This document shows, in pieces, positions 32,652 through 42,015 of a DNA stretch of 64,000 nt. Below the pieces are notes generated by a model. That model saw only the letters and a program-made list of their open reading frames with translations. It did no database searches and was not told the origin of the DNA. Numbering within the stretch: position 1 is the stretch's first letter; each line of letters begins with the position of its first letter. The position numbers and the translations under genes were made by a program. This stretch comes from Novosphingobium sp. (lineage in GTDB: Bacteria; Pseudomonadota; Alphaproteobacteria; Sphingomonadales; Sphingomonadaceae), in assembly GCF_030696665.1 (NCBI RefSeq), contig NZ_JAUYRV010000033.1:1-64000 (forward strand). The letters run 5' to 3'.

Positions 32652-34175
32652 ATGAACATCGCATCGATCCTGCGGAACGCCGCGCGCACGTTCGGCGATC
32701 GGCCAGCGGTGTCTATTGGCGATGAACTCTATGCCGACTATGCGACGATGGCTGCACGGTCTGCAGGTCTGGCCGCAGGATTGAAGGCGAAACTCGGCCT
32801 TGCCAGCGGCGACCGGGTGTTGCTGGCGATGAGCAATTGCCCCCAGTACTTCGAACTGCTGTTCGCGGTCTGGCATGCAGGGCTTGTTGCGGTGCCGGTC
32901 AATGCCAAGCTGCATCCAAAGGAGATTGCGTGGATCGCGCAAGATAGCGCGGCCAAGGTCTGCTTCTGCACGGCCGACCTGATGGAAGCGATCATCGGCC
33001 AATCCCACGATATGCCCGGTGTCTGGCGTTTCGTATGCGTCGATGATGCGGAATATCAGCGGCTCATCGGTGATCCTGTAACGTGTGCAGTGGCGGACCG
33101 CGATGATCTGGCATGGGTGTTCTACACCAGCGGGACAACGGGTCGGCCCAAGGGGGCGATGCTCTCGCACCTCAACCTGCAACTGATGGCGTGGAGCTAT
33201 CTGTGCGATTTTGACCGGCTCGATTCGCGCGATGCGATGTTGCACCTGGCACCGCAATCGCATGCCTCGGGTTTGCTGGCGCTGCCGCATATCGCCAAGG
33301 CTTCACACCAGATCCTGCCGCCCAGTGGGGGCTTCGATCCGGGTGAACTGGCTTCACTTGTCGATGGGAATGAAAGCCTCACCTTCTTCCTTGCGCCAAC
33401 CATGCTGCGCCGTGTGGTGGAACACGGCGGCGTTGCCCGTTCACGCATAGAAAACGTCCGCACGGTCATCGGCGGAGCAGCACCATTCACGGCGCAGGAC
33501 GTGCGCGATGCACTGGCAACGTTCGGTCCCCGGTTTACCAATGGCTATGGTCAGGGCGAATGCCCCTGCACGATCTCGATGATGCCCAAGCATCTCTACC
33601 TTGACGCTGCATGCGATGATGAACTGACATCGGTGGGGATCGCCCGGACGGGGGTGGAAATCGCGATATTTGACGCCGAAGGACAGCCCGTTGCGTCCGG
33701 CGAAGCGGGTGAAATCGCGGTGCGCAGCGACATCGTGATGCAGGGCTATCTCAATCGCCCCGATGCCACACGCGAAGCAATCGTCGATGGCTGGCTGCGC
33801 ACCGGAGACATGGGCGTGATGGACGCGCGTGGTCTCCTGACGTTGAAGGACCGGTCCAAGGACGTCATCATAAGCGGCGGCTCCAACATCTATCCCGCAG
33901 AACTGGAATCGGTGATGCTGCGCTTGCCCGGTGTCCATGAGGTTGCGGTTGTCGGAAAAGTTGACGGCGATTGGGGGGAAGTGCCCGTCGCGTTCATTGT
34001 AGCGGTGCCGGGCATGGGTGTAACAGCAGCGGCGCTTGATGCGATCTGCCTCGATAATCTTGCGCGCTACAAACGCCCGAAAGCCTTTGTGTTCGTGGAT
34101 CATCTCCCGCGCAACAGCACCGGCAAGATACTGAAGTCCGAACTGCGAGCGACGCTGAGCGAGCCGCCATACTGA
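32652..34175 (+). CDS. AMP-forming acyl-CoA synthetase (class I adenylate-forming enzyme)
   Basis: A ligase of 507 residues with WVFYTSGTTGRPKGAMLSH (P-loop, near residue 156), NGYGQGECPC (near 297), GWLRTGDMGVMDARG and LKDRSKDVIISGGSNIYPAELE (near 380-420), and the catalytic Lys in LPRNSTGKILKSEL. It activates a carboxylic acid as a CoA thioester using ATP. It lies downstream of the biotin-carboxylase operon and beside the GntR gene, so it probably activates the acid of this second pathway. The substrate (short, aromatic or branched) cannot be read from the sequence. Confidence 0.88.
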   Translation: MNIASILRNAARTFGDRPAVSIGDELYADYATMAARSAGLAAGLKAKLGLASGDRVLLAMSNCPQYFELLFAVWHAGLVAVPVNAKLHPKEIAWIAQDSAAKVCFCTADLMEAIIGQSHDMPGVWRFVCVDDAEYQRLIGDPVTCAVADRDDLAWVFYTSGTTGRPKGAMLSHLNLQLMAWSYLCDFDRLDSRDAMLHLAPQSHASGLLALPHIAKASHQILPPSGGFDPGELASLVDGNESLTFFLAPTMLRRVVEHGGVARSRIENVRTVIGGAAPFTAQDVRDALATFGPRFTNGYGQGECPCTISMMPKHLYLDAACDDELTSVGIARTGVEIAIFDAEGQPVASGEAGEIAVRSDIVMQGYLNRPDATREAIVDGWLRTGDMGVMDARGLLTLKDRSKDVIISGGSNIYPAELESVMLRLPGVHEVAVVGKVDGDWGEVPVAFIVAVPGMGVTAAALDAICLDNLARYKRPKAFVFVDHLPRNSTGKILKSELRATLSEPPY

Positions 34176-34199
34176 AACGCGCCAGCGCCGCGCCTGTGC

Positions 34200-34272
34200 C
34201 TAGTGGTCCGATTCTGACATTCGGTACCCTATGAGGTTAGGCGGCGTTCGAATTTCAAAATCAAACCACTAG
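34200..34272. repeat. 73-bp MITE-like element with terminal inverted repeats
   Basis: The left end CTAGTGGTCCGATTCTGACA and the reverse complement of the right end CTAGTGGTTTGATTTTGAAA agree at 16 of the first 20 positions, and the match continues through ATTCG. The outer 8 bases are identical. The element ends in CTAG on both sides. It has no coding capacity and looks like a miniature inverted-repeat transposable element or the fused ends of an IS. Its right end supplies the stop codon of the GntR gene (34269-34271). Confidence 0.55.
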
Positions 34273-35006
34273 TTGTCGCGATGGTCTGGAAAAGCGCTGT
34301 CGGGAAGTTCTGCGAGCATGTTGAACTGGCCCTTCAGATGCACCCGCATCGCCTTGTCCGCCTTCTTGGCATCGCCAGCCAGCACTGCCTTGGCGATGGC
34401 GGAGTATTCGGAGATGTGTGTTTTCCTGTCCTTGACGCCAAGGTAGGATCTGATCTGCAAACGCAGCATGTGAATCCGCATGACCGGCAGGATCGAAGGC
34501 AGCTGCGTATTGCCGCCGATGCTCATGAGGACGTCGTAGAAATTGCGCCTTTGGGACGGCGATTCACTCAACACTTCGTTGCCCTCCTGATAGGGCACAA
34601 GTGCGGCCTCAAACTGCGCCTGTTCCTTGGGCGATGTGCTGTTGGCCATCTTGTTTGCCGCCAGCGTGGCGATCAGGCAGCCGATTGGCTCAACCGCTTC
34701 CACCAGATCCATCGCTTCGCGCCGCGTAAGGATGCGGACGTATGCGCCGCGATTCAGTGCCTTTGACAGTACGCCTTGCGCATCAAGGCGTCGAAAGGCC
34801 TCACGGACTGGACCGCGGCTGAACCCCAGCGGGCGGGTAAGGTCGTTTTCTATCAGGCGCTGGCCAGGTACGATCCTGCCTTCAAGAATGCCTTCGGTGA
34901 TGAAATCCACCGCACGGTCGGGGGCCGACTGCAGTGCATCGTCTTCTGATTGGGCCAATTCAACATTCTTCTCGACCTGAGAAGGAGTGCGCCGCGCTGC
35001 CACCAT
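34269..35006 (-). CDS. GntR-family transcriptional regulator (FadR/FCD type)
   Basis: A regulator of 245 residues. The winged helix is AVDFITEGILEGRIVPGQRLIENDLTRPLGFSRGPVREAFRRLDAQGVL at about residues 31-80, followed by an FCD-type helical effector domain. The last codons run into the MITE-like element, which provides the TAG stop, so the original C-terminus may have been slightly longer. FCD regulators recognise TGTnnnACA-like dyads. Elements of that form lie before the ligase (32606), TonB receptor 3 (35221), the PQQ dehydrogenase (41821), the PhyH gene (51589) and, less perfectly, the biotin-carboxylase operon (28174). It is probably an acid- or CoA-ester-responsive repressor. Confidence 0.86.
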   Translation of the reverse strand: MVAARRTPSQVEKNVELAQSEDDALQSAPDRAVDFITEGILEGRIVPGQRLIENDLTRPLGFSRGPVREAFRRLDAQGVLSKALNRGAYVRILTRREAMDLVEAVEPIGCLIATLAANKMANSTSPKEQAQFEAALVPYQEGNEVLSESPSQRRNFYDVLMSIGGNTQLPSILPVMRIHMLRLQIRSYLGVKDRKTHISEYSAIAKAVLAGDAKKADKAMRVHLKGQFNMLAELPDSAFPDHRDN

Positions 35007-35220
35007 TGCCGGATAATTCCCTGAAGTTCGCCGTGACCCCTATAATGGCAATCTTTGATTGGCAATTGAGTTCCACTTATGTCGACAAAAATGGCATTTT
35101 TTGAACGCCGGCAATTCCGGGATGGACCGGAAATTTGCAGCCCGCTGCACCGGGCGCACCGGAAAAATCGGTGCAAATTCGTCCCAGTCTGAAAACGTCA
35201 GTCATAAAAGTCTTCATTAA

Positions 35221-35229
35221 TGTCCTACA
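35221..35229 (+). promoter_or_regulatory. TGTCCTACA operator-like element upstream of TonB receptor 3
   Basis: The TGTnnnACA element lies 90 bp before the receptor start at 35319, in a 312-bp gene-free divergent region between the GntR gene and the receptor. The same nine bases occur on the other strand at 41821 and 51589. The rest of the gap is AT-rich and shows no other recognisable feature. Confidence 0.45.
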
Positions 35230-35318
35230 GTCTTGCATTGCATGTCATGCAGATGTAGCTTTCTGAATGTCCGCGTCTCTACGGCAGAGTCACATGCGGT
35301 TCGGGGTTGAAAGGGCAC

Positions 35319-37616
35319 ATGATGAAGTCTGGACAGGCAAACTCAATCCGCGTCTTGCGGCACGTCTCGCATGGTGCTTTGGCATTTACGCTGCTGGCGC
35401 TTCCGTCGCTTGCCAGTGCGCAAGCAGTTGACCAGCCCAGCGGCGGTGTTGGTGAGATCGTTGTGCAGGCGCAACGCCGCAGCCAGAACTTGCAGGATGT
35501 CGGCGTGGCAGTGACGGCGCTCGATAACGGGGCGCTGAAGCGGTTGAACATCGTCGATTCCAAGGACATCGCCCGCGCAGTGCCGGGTGTTCTGCTGGAT
35601 TCGACTGCCGGTGGCGGGGTCAATGCGAACCTGTCAGTCCGCGGCGTATCGCAGTCCGATTTTTCATCGGTGCAGGAATCGCCCAATTCCATCTACATTG
35701 ACGAAGTCTACCTGAGTTCGCCCAACGCCGCCGCGTTCACGTTCTACGATCTGCAGCAAGTCGAAGTCCTGCGCGGGCCGCAAGGAACATTGTTCGGTCG
35801 CGCGTCGAGTGGTGGCCTTGCCAACTTCATCACGGCAAAGCCGACGAAGGATTTCACCGGCTACGCCGAGATCGGCTATTCCAGCTTCAACAATGCCTAT
35901 ATCGAGGCAGCTGTCAGCGGTCCATTGTCCGACCGGGTCCGCTTCCGTATTGCCGGACGTGCAGAGCGCGCCGATGGCTGGTTCGAGAATGGCCTGGCCG
36001 GCGGCGAAGACACGTTCGAAAAGCGCTTTTTCGGCGTTCGTGGTCAGCTTGAAGCCGATCTGACTGAAACGCTGACCGCGCGGTTGAGCGTCAGCTTCGA
36101 CAAGAACCCGCGCCATCTTGAAGGCATGTACCGCACCGAACCGGCGTATCTCGACGCAAACGGAAACCCTGCGTTGCTGCCCGCCAATATCGATGCGCAC
36201 GGTACCGGTGCCGGGAATGATTTCGCCGGGTATCGGAATCCCTACAAGAAGTACAACAAGGCAGACTTCAACAACGTCGGCTATCTGCAGAACGAACGGT
36301 TTGCGCCGACGCTCAACCTCAAGCTGGATGTGGGACAGGCCACGATCACCTCGATCACCAACTACACCAGCTTCAGCTATCGCTACAACGAAGACTGCGA
36401 TGGCGGTCCGGTTGACCTGTGCGGGTTCCCGCTCGGGCAGGATCTGAAGCAGTTCTCACAGGAAATGCGGGTCAACGGGAAGAGCGGATCGCTAAACTAC
36501 ACGGCGGGCGTCTACTACCTCAACACCCGCCAGGATGCGCCTGTTGGATTTGTTTTCCCGGCCCTCGCCGGAACGGATTTTGCTTTCGACGACATCAACC
36601 TGGTCAACCAGAAAGTTGAATCTTACGCTGTGTTTGGTCAACTTGAATACGAACTGACCCCAACCCTCAGGGCGACTGCGGGCTTGCGTTACACGTATGA
36701 ACGCAAGGACATCGACTCAAAAGTCTTCTTCAACGAACTCGGCAACGGATATTCTGGCGGCGTTGGCAGCACGGTCTTTGTCCCGCCCCTGCTGATCTAC
36801 GATTTCAGCGCAGCGACGGTCGGCGATCTTGCGACGAACAAGGAGAACTTGTGGAGCGGAAAGATCCAGCTGGATTACAAGCCCAGTCGCGGGACGCTGT
36901 TCTATATCAGTGCATCGCGCGGCGTTAAGGCTGGTGGCTTCAACACCAATGTGTCCGGCAATCTGACCAACGCCGAGACGCCGTTCAAAAGCGAATATGT
37001 CCACGCCTTCGAGGCGGGCGCGAAGCTGGAACTGTTTGATCGCAAGCTCCGCTGGAACACCAGCGTGTTCTACTACGATTACCACCGCTTTCAGGGCTTT
37101 GCCTTCAATGGCCTGCAAGGCGTGGTTGGCAATTATGACGGCAACTTCAAGGGCGGCGAGATCGAACTTACCGCAGCCCCGACACGCGATCTCGATTTGA
37201 CCCTTTCGGCCGCCTACCTCGATTCAAAGCTGCGCGGGGTGCCCACCGCCTACTATGGCCTGCGTGACCAGCAGAGCATCATGGCCCCGAACTGGACGGT
37301 CAATGGCAGTGTGACCAAGCGGTTTGAGCTGGGTCTGGGCACGCTGTCGGTCAACTGGAACGGCAACTACATCGATGATCGTTATGCATCGATCGACAAT
37401 ACGGCTGGCACGCTGGTTCCCGGATCGTTCGTGCACAACGCGCGGATCGGGCTGGACATGAAGGACAGTGGGCTTGAGGTAGCGGTGTTTGTGAACAACA
37501 TCAGCAACAAGGCGCGCATGAACTTCACCTACGATCTGATCGCGTCAACCGGCAGCTTCCTGCAGAGCTTCGACAAGCCCCGCTGGATCGGCGGTTCGAT
37601 CAGGAAAACCTTCTGA
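35319..37616 (+). CDS. TonB-dependent outer-membrane receptor 3
   Basis: A receptor of 765 residues. The signal peptide ends near SLASAQAVD, the plug start is EIVVQAQRRSQNLQDVGVAVT, the plug motif is VEVLRGPQGTLFGRASSGGLANFITAKPT near residue 151, and the barrel ends in GSIRKTF. The start at 35319 has GAAAGGG upstream. QGTLFGR[AN] plugs are typical of sphingomonad receptors for organic substrates and form a different subgroup from receptors 1 and 2 (QSALYG). It is followed by a strong terminator and is therefore a single-gene unit. Confidence 0.92.
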   Translation: MMKSGQANSIRVLRHVSHGALAFTLLALPSLASAQAVDQPSGGVGEIVVQAQRRSQNLQDVGVAVTALDNGALKRLNIVDSKDIARAVPGVLLDSTAGGGVNANLSVRGVSQSDFSSVQESPNSIYIDEVYLSSPNAAAFTFYDLQQVEVLRGPQGTLFGRASSGGLANFITAKPTKDFTGYAEIGYSSFNNAYIEAAVSGPLSDRVRFRIAGRAERADGWFENGLAGGEDTFEKRFFGVRGQLEADLTETLTARLSVSFDKNPRHLEGMYRTEPAYLDANGNPALLPANIDAHGTGAGNDFAGYRNPYKKYNKADFNNVGYLQNERFAPTLNLKLDVGQATITSITNYTSFSYRYNEDCDGGPVDLCGFPLGQDLKQFSQEMRVNGKSGSLNYTAGVYYLNTRQDAPVGFVFPALAGTDFAFDDINLVNQKVESYAVFGQLEYELTPTLRATAGLRYTYERKDIDSKVFFNELGNGYSGGVGSTVFVPPLLIYDFSAATVGDLATNKENLWSGKIQLDYKPSRGTLFYISASRGVKAGGFNTNVSGNLTNAETPFKSEYVHAFEAGAKLELFDRKLRWNTSVFYYDYHRFQGFAFNGLQGVVGNYDGNFKGGEIELTAAPTRDLDLTLSAAYLDSKLRGVPTAYYGLRDQQSIMAPNWTVNGSVTKRFELGLGTLSVNWNGNYIDDRYASIDNTAGTLVPGSFVHNARIGLDMKDSGLEVAVFVNNISNKARMNFTYDLIASTGSFLQSFDKPRWIGGSIRKTF

Positions 37617-37640
37617 CGAGCGACGCAACTTGCGACCTGA

Positions 37641-37675
37641 AAAGGGCGCCGAAGCTGATGCTTCGGCGCCCTTTT
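37641..37675 (+). terminator. Intrinsic terminator after TonB receptor 3
   Basis: A perfect 15-bp GC-rich stem (AAAGGGCGCCGAAGC with GCTTCGGCGCCCTTT) closes a 4-base loop and ends in TTTT. It lies 25 bp after the receptor stop and can also serve the converging MFS gene, because A-run and T-run flank both sides. Confidence 0.9.
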
Positions 37676-37707
37676 CGCATCATCAATTCATCGCGCCGTT
37701 CGGCGGG

Positions 37708-38886
37708 TTAGCGCGACGCGCGACTGCGCGCACCGTGCCACTTGAGCGCGAGGGCCAGCAGGCCAAGCGATAGGGCGCAAGCAATCAGGCTGCCCAGATT
37801 GACCTGTGCGAAATCTGGCGTGACGAAATTGCCGGCGATGGCGGGGCCGATCGCGATGCCGCCCAGTGTACAGGCGTTGACCAGCATGGCTGCGCTGGTC
37901 GAACTGTCGGCATGGGTCACTGCTGCGAACTGGAAGGGTGTAAGGATATTCCACCCGAAGCCGAACAGCGACGCCAGCAGCACGAAGCCTGCAACGGGCT
38001 TTATCGCCATCAGCAGTATGATTGCCACCAGCAGCACCACGTACCCGGCAACAAGGGCGCGCGCGAAGTGATAGCGCGATCCAATGAAGGCGGAAACCAG
38101 CCCACCGGCCATACCCGCGACCAGCACCATCGAAAGGCCCGATTCTACATCGGGCGCGCTGCCGCCCCAGGCTATGCCCATATAAGCCAGAAACCCGAAG
38201 ATCGCACCGGCCCCGGCGAAGTAGAGCAGGGCCGACAGGATCGCCAGCCAGCCCGGCCCGCTGATGGTGCCGTTCGCGCTTGCTGCATGGGCCGGGTCCG
38301 TTTGGCCAACGGGTGCGCGCGGCAGCGCAAGACACAGGACCAGACCACCAACCGACATCGCGGCGATCAGCAAAAACAGCCCGCTGGCGCCCCATTCGCC
38401 TGCGATAGTGCCCAGAAACTGCACGCCGATTGCGCCACTGCCCAACTGGGCGACATTGAACAGGGCCAGATTGCGCGCATCATTGGTGCCGCTTGCAAGA
38501 ACCGCGTAGACAATTGCCATAGCCACGCCTGCGCCGCTGCCAGCGACCGCGCGTGCGGCAATCAGCGCGGCATAGCCTTGCGCCTGGCTGGCCAGAACAT
38601 TGCCTGCGATCAGCACGGCGATCCCGGCGATGGCAATGGTTCGCCAACCCAGCCGTACCAACAGGCCGGGAAGCATCGCGCAAAGCACGGTGCCTGCGGC
38701 AATGCCGCCCATGTCTGCCAGCGCCACATACCCGACCTGCACTTCGTTCAGCGACAGCGTGCGGCCCAGCACGGTCAGGAATACCGGCAGGGTATTGACC
38801 ACAAGCGCGCACAACGCCCCGAGCAATATCGCGGCGCTGATGGGCAGAAGGTTGCCGGGGGCACGGTCAGCGAGCTTGTCGATCAT
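37708..38886 (-). CDS. MFS transporter
   Basis: An inner-membrane protein of 392 residues with about 12 hydrophobic segments (ISAAILLGALCALVVNTLPVFL, VGYVALADMGGIAAGTVLCAM, SLFGFGWNILTPFQFAAV and others). The ATG at 38886 with AGGA 8 bp upstream is preferred to a TTG 18 bp earlier. It is the last gene of the unit PQQ dehydrogenase, membrane protein, transporter. The substrate is unknown; uptake or efflux of a compound oxidised in the periplasm is likely. Confidence 0.85.
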   Translation of the reverse strand: MIDKLADRAPGNLLPISAAILLGALCALVVNTLPVFLTVLGRTLSLNEVQVGYVALADMGGIAAGTVLCAMLPGLLVRLGWRTIAIAGIAVLIAGNVLASQAQGYAALIAARAVAGSGAGVAMAIVYAVLASGTNDARNLALFNVAQLGSGAIGVQFLGTIAGEWGASGLFLLIAAMSVGGLVLCLALPRAPVGQTDPAHAASANGTISGPGWLAILSALLYFAGAGAIFGFLAYMGIAWGGSAPDVESGLSMVLVAGMAGGLVSAFIGSRYHFARALVAGYVVLLVAIILLMAIKPVAGFVLLASLFGFGWNILTPFQFAAVTHADSSTSAAMLVNACTLGGIAIGPAIAGNFVTPDFAQVNLGSLIACALSLGLLALALKWHGARSRASR

Positions 38887-38900
38887 CGCGGTGTTCCTGT

Positions 38901-39566
38901 TCAAGCTGCCGTGCCCTGCGGGCTATCGACGATGTCCATTGCGCGCTTCAGGGCGCAGTAGGAATAGTAGGTCTGGATGGTCAGGTACGACCATACGTAG
39001 AGCGCGATTGTATAGAAATTGAAGAATATATTAGTGTCATCACCGGGGATTTTGTAGAAATCGTACATCCATGCGATGGCCTGATTGATGGTTGCTGTGA
39101 ACAGCATCGCGATTGCGTGGCGGGTTTGACCATATTTCTGCAAGACATAGGCGAAGTAGAACAAATATGCGGTGAAAATGGTCCACATGAACAGAAGAAT
39201 GTACTTCAGATCAGCGGCCATATAATCGGTGATCAGTGCAAGCGTGGCAACGCATGGGATGACGAAGAACAGGATGTCGGCCCGGATCGAAGGGCGATAG
39301 CGATGGGTCAGGACCATCAGGCCAGCGACGGTGACGACCGGCAGGCCGAAAGCGCGGGAAAACGTATCGAGGAACAGCACGCCAAAATAGTTCACCGGCG
39401 AGTGGTTCAATTCATAGATCAAGAAGTTGGTCGAAGACGTAGCCAGCAAGAACCACTCGATCCCGACGAGATAGTTGCCAAGCTTGCAGAACTTCCAGCC
39501 ATAGAAGAAACCGCTGGCGGCCAAGGCTATTGCCGCGATGCAAATGCTGAGCGTCCTGGGATCCAC
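38901..39566 (-). CDS. Polytopic membrane protein of unknown function
   Basis: A 221-residue protein with about seven hydrophobic segments rich in aromatic residues (LSICIAAIALAASGFFYGW, YILLFMWTIFTAYLFYFAYVL, FNFYTIALYVWSYLTIQTYYSY). A GTG start at 39566 is chosen because GGGAGA lies 5 bp upstream; the longer frame overlaps the dehydrogenase. It sits 55 bp after the PQQ dehydrogenase and ends at the MFS gene. A role as membrane anchor or electron-transfer partner of the dehydrogenase is possible, but no heme or quinone motif is clear. Confidence 0.7.
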   Translation of the reverse strand: MDPRTLSICIAAIALAASGFFYGWKFCKLGNYLVGIEWFLLATSSTNFLIYELNHSPVNYFGVLFLDTFSRAFGLPVVTVAGLMVLTHRYRPSIRADILFFVIPCVATLALITDYMAADLKYILLFMWTIFTAYLFYFAYVLQKYGQTRHAIAMLFTATINQAIAWMYDFYKIPGDDTNIFFNFYTIALYVWSYLTIQTYYSYCALKRAMDIVDSPQGTAA

Positions 39567-39621
39567 AAATCTCTCCCTTTTCGATACCGGTTGCCCGCGA
39601 CAATCGCCCACCGACTGTCTG

Positions 39622-41727
39622 TTATGGCCGGAATGCGCCCTTTTTCTCGTGCGCATCCCAAGCTTCGTTGGTGAAGTAGGCAAACAGTGATTCAGCCTCG
39701 GCGTCGGTCAAATCCTTGAACTGGGGCATGCCGCCGCCATCCTTTGAAAGTGCGCCATCCTGAACCACTGCCTTGAGATAGGCCAGATCGGCGGGAGGGC
39801 GTCGGATGAGGCTGGGAATGCGTCCGCCCGAAGCGTCGGCGTTCATCCCGTGGCAGTCCACGCAGCCGTAGGATTCGTAAATAATCTTGCCTTTGGTGGC
39901 GAGCGCCACGTCTTGCCGCGGCACTTCCGGACGATTGATCGGCTCGACCGTTGCAAGCTGCGGATACTTCGCCTTGCCGCCAATGCGGAACGCCAGCAGA
40001 CGCGGCTCGGTGCGAGATTGCGGCGTGGTGCTGTACTTCGAGAAGTACGATCCGGTAGCAGCGGCGGTGCCGTTGCCGGTCGGGACGATGACGTACTGCA
40101 CCCCGTCAACGATCACCGTCGAGGGTGCGCCACGAATTGCGCCGCCGGTCTGGCGGCTCCAAAGTTCCTTGCCGGTCAGTGCATCGAAGGCAACGATCCG
40201 GCCATCGGCCATGCCCTGAAACACAAGCCCCCCGCTGGTATGGAGCAGCCCGCCATTGATCGCCAGATCAGTGCGCGTGCGCCACCGGACCTTGTTGGCG
40301 ACCGCGTCCCACGCGACGACTTCACCATAAGACTGCCATTTCGGATCACCGGAACTTCCATAGTAGAAGTCCATCAGCAACCCGCCGACAAGCGCCTTCG
40401 GATCGGTTTCGATCTTGGTGGGCATCACCATGTTCGGGATGTAGACCAGATGACTTGCCGGATCATAGGCGAGAGCTTCCCATCCGTGGCTTCCCGAAGG
40501 CGCGGGGAGCGCGATGTTCGCCTTTTCCGGGTGCAGCCAATATTGACCCTCCGGCTTTATGATGGGGCGTCCATCGGCGTCCAGTCCGCTGGCCCAGTTC
40601 AGATCGGTGTAGGCGCTGCCGGAGATGAACTTGCCGGTCTTTGCATCGAGGACGTAGGCGAAGCCGTTTTTGGGAACACTGATGACCGTGCGGCGCGTTT
40701 GGCCACCGACCGGCAGATCGGCAATCATGATGCCGACCGTGGCATCGTAGTTCCAGCCATCGTGCGGCGTTTCCTTGAAATGCCACTTGTATTCGCCGGT
40801 TGTCGCATCCACCGCGACGATCGAATTGGTGAAGAGTTCGTCACCTGCATCGGACGCGCGCTTGCTGGGATCGAAAGGCGATGGTCCGCCAACCCCGATA
40901 TACAGCAGGTTGAGCTGCGGATCATAAGTCATCGCATCCCACGCGCTGCCGCAGCCGTGCGATTTTTCATACCAGCCGGTGCCCCATGTCTTGGCGGCCA
41001 TATCATAAAGCGGGCTGTCCTGCTTTTCAGCCGGATCGCCCGGAACGGTGTAGAAGCGCCAGCGCCGCTTGCCGGTCTTGGCATCGAGTGCATCGACAAA
41101 GCCGCGCGTCGTGCCCGAATCCATGCAGGCGTTGCCGATGAACACCAGACCTGCACCCACCCGTGGCGCTGCAGAGATCCCGTACATCTGGGTAGAATCG
41201 CAGGACTGCGCTTCCCACACTTTTTTGCCAGTCTTCTCATTGACCGCGACGAGGCGGCAGTCGCCGGTCGTGATGATTGCCATTCCGCCTGAAAGCGCAA
41301 GGCCGCGGTTCATCCGCCGGCCCCAGTAGCCGCTGAGCGACGCTTTGCTGAAATCGGCCGTATCCTCGTAGGACCACAGCAGCTTGCCGGTCTTGACGTC
41401 GTTGGCGAAAATAGCGGCGCTTGGCCCGCCCTGATAGATGATGCCATCCTTGATCAAGGGATTGCCGACAAGACCATCAACAATCGGCATCGGAACCCAC
41501 CAGGCAAGATCAAGCGTGGCGACATTGTCGCGGTTGATCGCGGTCAATCCAGAGTGATGCTGCATTTCCGACGCATTGCCGAGCATCTCCCAGTTGGTGT
41601 TGCGCGGTTCACGTCCCGCCTGAGCAACCTGGGCGGGAAGCGCGCTGCCGACACAAAGCGCGGCCGCGATGACTGGCACCATCCGCTGCATCTGCTGCAA
41701 AATTGATCCAGCGCCAAAAAAGCCCAT
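39622..41727 (-). CDS. PQQ-dependent quinohemoprotein dehydrogenase with C-terminal cytochrome c
   Basis: A periplasmic dehydrogenase of 701 residues. The signal peptide ends at about VAQAGRE. Eight-bladed propeller W-motifs follow (ALDAKTGKRRWRF, AVDATTGEYKWHF, VLDAKTGKF, AFDALTGKELWSR). TPHDGWNYDATVG and AGDELFT match the active-site region. A C-terminal cytochrome c domain has CVDCH (Cys622-Cys625-His626) and a likely Met ligand at about 667. The vicinal Cys-Cys disulfide of classical alcohol dehydrogenases is not seen. The ATG at 41727 has GGAG upstream. It probably oxidises an alcohol or aldehyde and passes electrons to the cytochrome. A TGTCCTACA element lies about 94 bp upstream. Confidence 0.88.
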   Translation of the reverse strand: MGFFGAGSILQQMQRMVPVIAAALCVGSALPAQVAQAGREPRNTNWEMLGNASEMQHHSGLTAINRDNVATLDLAWWVPMPIVDGLVGNPLIKDGIIYQGGPSAAIFANDVKTGKLLWSYEDTADFSKASLSGYWGRRMNRGLALSGGMAIITTGDCRLVAVNEKTGKKVWEAQSCDSTQMYGISAAPRVGAGLVFIGNACMDSGTTRGFVDALDAKTGKRRWRFYTVPGDPAEKQDSPLYDMAAKTWGTGWYEKSHGCGSAWDAMTYDPQLNLLYIGVGGPSPFDPSKRASDAGDELFTNSIVAVDATTGEYKWHFKETPHDGWNYDATVGIMIADLPVGGQTRRTVISVPKNGFAYVLDAKTGKFISGSAYTDLNWASGLDADGRPIIKPEGQYWLHPEKANIALPAPSGSHGWEALAYDPASHLVYIPNMVMPTKIETDPKALVGGLLMDFYYGSSGDPKWQSYGEVVAWDAVANKVRWRTRTDLAINGGLLHTSGGLVFQGMADGRIVAFDALTGKELWSRQTGGAIRGAPSTVIVDGVQYVIVPTGNGTAAATGSYFSKYSTTPQSRTEPRLLAFRIGGKAKYPQLATVEPINRPEVPRQDVALATKGKIIYESYGCVDCHGMNADASGGRIPSLIRRPPADLAYLKAVVQDGALSKDGGGMPQFKDLTDAEAESLFAYFTNEAWDAHEKKGAFRP

Positions 41728-41812
41728 TTCAATCTCCTGGAAACCCGTGCGCGGCAGCTCTGCCGATGTTGTCTGAAGAGTGCCTTGCGGGCAAACTCGA
41801 GTCAATACTGCC

Positions 41813-41837
41813 TGCAAAAATGTAGGACACTATTGCA
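41813..41837 (-). promoter_or_regulatory. Operator-like dyad centred on TGTCCTACA upstream of the PQQ dehydrogenase
   Basis: TGTAGGACA (41821-41829, plus-strand reading) is flanked by TGCAA (41813-41817) and TTGCA (41833-41837), which form an inverted repeat centred exactly on the element. It lies about 94 bp before the dehydrogenase start and about 180 bp before the divergent kinase gene. The site fits an FCD-GntR operator. Confidence 0.5.
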
Positions 41838-42015
41838 AGCTGATCGGTTGCTGGTTAGGGTGGCGTGCGTGATGAGATTCCCTGCGGTGGGTGTATTCTG
41901 TCAATACGTCCGACGCGGCAAAATTCCATTGGGCAGGCCCGGCGAAGATACTGCCGGTTTCGATATTACAGGCTGGCCGGATATTGGCAGAGCTGCGGAA
42001 AGGTAAGCGAGGAAG

